64,000 nt of DNA from Microvirga pudoricolor (GTDB lineage: Bacteria; Pseudomonadota; Alphaproteobacteria; Rhizobiales; Beijerinckiaceae): assembly GCF_016892705.1 (NCBI RefSeq), contig NZ_JAFEMB010000004.1, positions 248,001 through 312,000 on the forward strand. Direction: 5' to 3'. Made by a program: the position numbers and the translations under genes. Every line of letters begins with the position of its first letter. Positions within the stretch are counted from its first letter, which is position 1. Shown here piece after piece: positions 62,378-64,000 of this stretch. The notes beneath the pieces were generated by a model that saw only the letters and a list, made by a program, of their open reading frames with translations, ran no database searches and was not told where the DNA came from.

Positions 62378-62398
62378 AGCTTCCTACGATTGTAAGGT
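62378..62398 (-). promoter_or_regulatory. CueR/HmrR-type operator for the copper ATPase gene
   Basis: Plus-strand arms AGCTTCCT (62378-62385) and TGTAAGGT (62391-62398) surround ACGAT, the same central five bases as at 53490-53494. On the minus strand TTGACC overlaps the box edge as a -35 element facing the ATPase gene. Arms are less symmetric than in the first site. Confidence 0.7.
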
Positions 62399-62512
62399 CA
62401 AGTGTCCCGGACAGGGTGCTTGCTCAGTGCCATGTCCCTCACCCTTTCATCTGGTGACGAAATAGACCAGGTGGAGCGTCATCGCCTTGACGTGACGCAA
62501 TCAGTATCATCT

Positions 62513-62950
62513 TCAGAACCATCCAAACGTCATGGCCACCACGGCGAAGTACCGGGCTGCCTTGGCCACCGCCACGATGGCGATGAAGATTGGGAATGGC
62601 TCCCGCAGCACGCCGGCGACAATCGTGAGAGGGTCGCCGATGAAGGGTAGCCAGCTCAGCAGCAGCGACCAGCGCCCGTAACGGTGGTACCAAGCCTCGG
62701 CCCGCTTGACCGCCTCGCGCTTGACCGGAAACCACGGGCGATCTTCGAAATGGGCCAACAAGCGTCCCAGCAGCCAGTTCGCCGCCGAACCGAGGGTGTT
62801 GCCGACGCTCGCTATGAGCACGAGCAGCCACCACGTGTAGTGCTCGGACACCAGCAGCCCGAACAGCACGACCTCGGACTGGAACGGCAAGACCGTCGCG
62901 GACAGAAACGCTGCCGCGAACAGGCCGCCATACTCCAGGACGTGGTTCAA
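62513..62950 (-). CDS. VTT/YqaA-family membrane protein
   Basis: 145 residues with a TTG start at 62950, coupled to the cyclase stop (TTGA overlap) and preceded by GGAAA. The pattern matches the small YqaA/DedA-like VTT proteins: LFAAAFLSATVLPFQSEVVL, LIASVGNTLGSAANWLLGR and SWLPFIGDPLTIVAGVLREP with the conserved re-entrant glycine/proline. Role unknown; relatives are lipid scramblase-like or support envelope homeostasis. Confidence 0.85.
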   Translation of the reverse strand: MNHVLEYGGLFAAAFLSATVLPFQSEVVLFGLLVSEHYTWWLLVLIASVGNTLGSAANWLLGRLLAHFEDRPWFPVKREAVKRAEAWYHRYGRWSLLLSWLPFIGDPLTIVAGVLREPFPIFIAIVAVAKAARYFAVVAMTFGWF

Positions 62951-64000
62951 GGGGCGTTTCCTTTCGAGGCGTAGGGTGCGACCGGAAGGAAGCGGACCGA
63001 CAGGATATCAGGCAGTTGCTCATCTCCGGGTTGCCTCTCCACCGGCCGAGTGTCGATCTGACAGCGGATCGAAGGTGGGAGGAGACGCAGGAACCGCTTC
63101 GACAAGACCACGCCGAGGCTCGCCTCCTTGGACCGTCGCTCCATTCGCGGCAGGGCGTTCATGGCCGGGCCGAGCACGGTGAACTCGGCCCGCCTTCCGT
63201 CATCAAACACGCCGGCGAGAACGAGGCCGCAATGGAGTGTCGTGATGGCGTGAACCCCGGATGGGGATTCCGCGTGGCTCTTCCAAGTGTCCAGCGGACG
63301 CAGGATCTCGCGGGCCGCCTCAAAGGCCTGAACGGCTTGCTGCTCCGGCGTCCCATGGAGGAAGACGGCGAGAACGCCGTCTCCTAAATATTTGTCGACG
63401 ATACCGCTGTGGCGGGAGACGGCTTCGTGCACGAAGCGTCTGAACGCCATGAGATCACTGATGACTTGGTGACTTGGCCGACTTTGCACCAAGCCGGAGA
63501 AGCCGCGAATATCGACCAGCAACAAGCATGCATGGCGCTCGGCAATCTCGGCCGCTTCATCGCCCCTGATCACCTCGGTTGCAACGCCTTCAGGGAGGAA
63601 CCGCGACAGCAGCATCCGGTCCCACTCCACGCGCAGGATGGTCGACCACGCCAGTCGCGTCCGGTGGACGGCATACAGGACAAAGCCTGCTGCCGTGGCG
63701 AATGAGATGAGGGCCAGCACCTGTCGGGAGCCCAGCGGGCTTGGGATGCCTGCTTCCGAGAGCGTCTCGGCATCGATAAGAAGCGCAAACGATGCGATCC
63801 AGCCCACGATGACGACAAGGGCGAAGGCTGCCAGAAGATCGCGGCGCAGCCGCAGCCCTGTTTGGATGAGGAGAAGAAAGGCCGGGAACAGGCTGACTGC
63901 ATCCGTCGCGAGATGCAGATCGTGCGCATCGCGCGGCAGATGGTCCGCGATGACATAGACCGCCAGTCCCGCGTCGGTGACCGTGGCGGCCCACGGCAGC
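62947..64000 (-). CDS. Class III adenylate/guanylate cyclase with membrane N-terminus (5' end beyond window)
   Basis: The frame stays open to base 64000, so the true start is outside. Visible N-terminal helices (LFPAFLLLIQTGLRL, FALVVIVGWIASFALLID, VLALISFATAAGFVLYAV) suggest a multi-helix membrane sensor. The catalytic domain starts LLLVDIRGFSGLVQSR, with one metal Asp, and VDKYLGDGVLAVFLHG, with the second; ITTLHCGLVLAGVFDD and EFTVLGPAMNALPRME complete it. Which cyclic nucleotide is made was not decided. It is coupled to the YqaA-like gene downstream. Confidence 0.88.
   Translation of the reverse strand, partial: LPWAATVTDAGLAVYVIADHLPRDAHDLHLATDAVSLFPAFLLLIQTGLRLRRDLLAAFALVVIVGWIASFALLIDAETLSEAGIPSPLGSRQVLALISFATAAGFVLYAVHRTRLAWSTILRVEWDRMLLSRFLPEGVATEVIRGDEAAEIAERHACLLLVDIRGFSGLVQSRPSHQVISDLMAFRRFVHEAVSRHSGIVDKYLGDGVLAVFLHGTPEQQAVQAFEAAREILRPLDTWKSHAESPSGVHAITTLHCGLVLAGVFDDGRRAEFTVLGPAMNALPRMERRSKEASLGVVLSKRFLRLLPPSIRCQIDTRPVERQPGDEQLPDILSVRFLPVAPYASKGNAP

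Overview
The window looks like accessory DNA of an alphaproteobacterium, most likely Hyphomicrobiales (Methylobacterium/Microvirga-like). The signs are the PdxJ variant, a Ti-type divergent traA / traC-traD-traG arrangement, DUF736, DUF2924 and DUF3489 proteins, and generally high GC. It could be part of a megaplasmid or a composite genomic island; sequence alone cannot separate these. The taxonomic guess is inference, because no rRNA or tRNA gene was seen.

Layout. (1) 1-9768: a catabolic operon with the end of a GntR/FCD regulator, a complete carbohydrate-type ABC importer (binding protein, two permeases, ATPase), an FAD-dependent oxidoreductase, a gluconate-dehydrogenase-type GMC oxidoreductase with its small subunit fused on, and an aldehyde dehydrogenase. 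Together they suggest uptake and oxidation of a sugar, polyol or sugar acid. (2) 10743-18000: a phage/plasmid-like patch with a ParB-methylase fusion, a DUF5681 protein, an Mrr-like nuclease divergent from a small XRE regulator, a DUF3489-DUF2924-large serine recombinase cassette, and a small resolvase. (3) 18062-24403: a single 2113-residue protein with an Mrr-like nuclease domain at its N-terminus and a very long helical remainder. (4) 24802-28626: a translationally coupled trio of large serine recombinase and two ParB/RepB-like proteins, with a divergent small regulator. (5) 29216-40303: conjugation genes: a polytopic channel-like protein with a lytic-enzyme-like head, three small partners, a MOBQ relaxase-helicase (TraA), TraC/TraD-like proteins and the coupling protein TraG, with a candidate oriT between the divergent traA and traC genes. 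(6) 40278-40735: a broken small ORF and an IS5-type transposase fragment. (7) 40738-49146: a DHFR-like reductase and a defence cluster whose centre is one operon: PstI/BsuBI-like methyltransferase, its restriction enzyme, a DUF262 protein and a RelA/SpoT-domain protein. (8) 49164-51985: small plasmid-type genes including DUF736. (9) 52165-62334: a copper-handling cluster (HMA chaperone, DUF411, Cys-rich four-helix copper protein, DUF305, membrane-anchored multicopper oxidase, P1B ATPase), with an RTX-repeat protein and a pdxJ copy inside it. Two CueR/HmrR-type operators are visible, but no MerR-family gene is. (10) 62513-64000: a VTT/YqaA membrane protein and a partial class III nucleotide cyclase running off the right edge.

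The most noteworthy candidates for undescribed biology are the four-gene M-R-DUF262-RelA/SpoT operon, the recombinase-ParB-ParB trio, the giant nuclease/helical-repeat protein, and the transfer-channel protein carrying a peptidoglycan-hydrolase-like domain.
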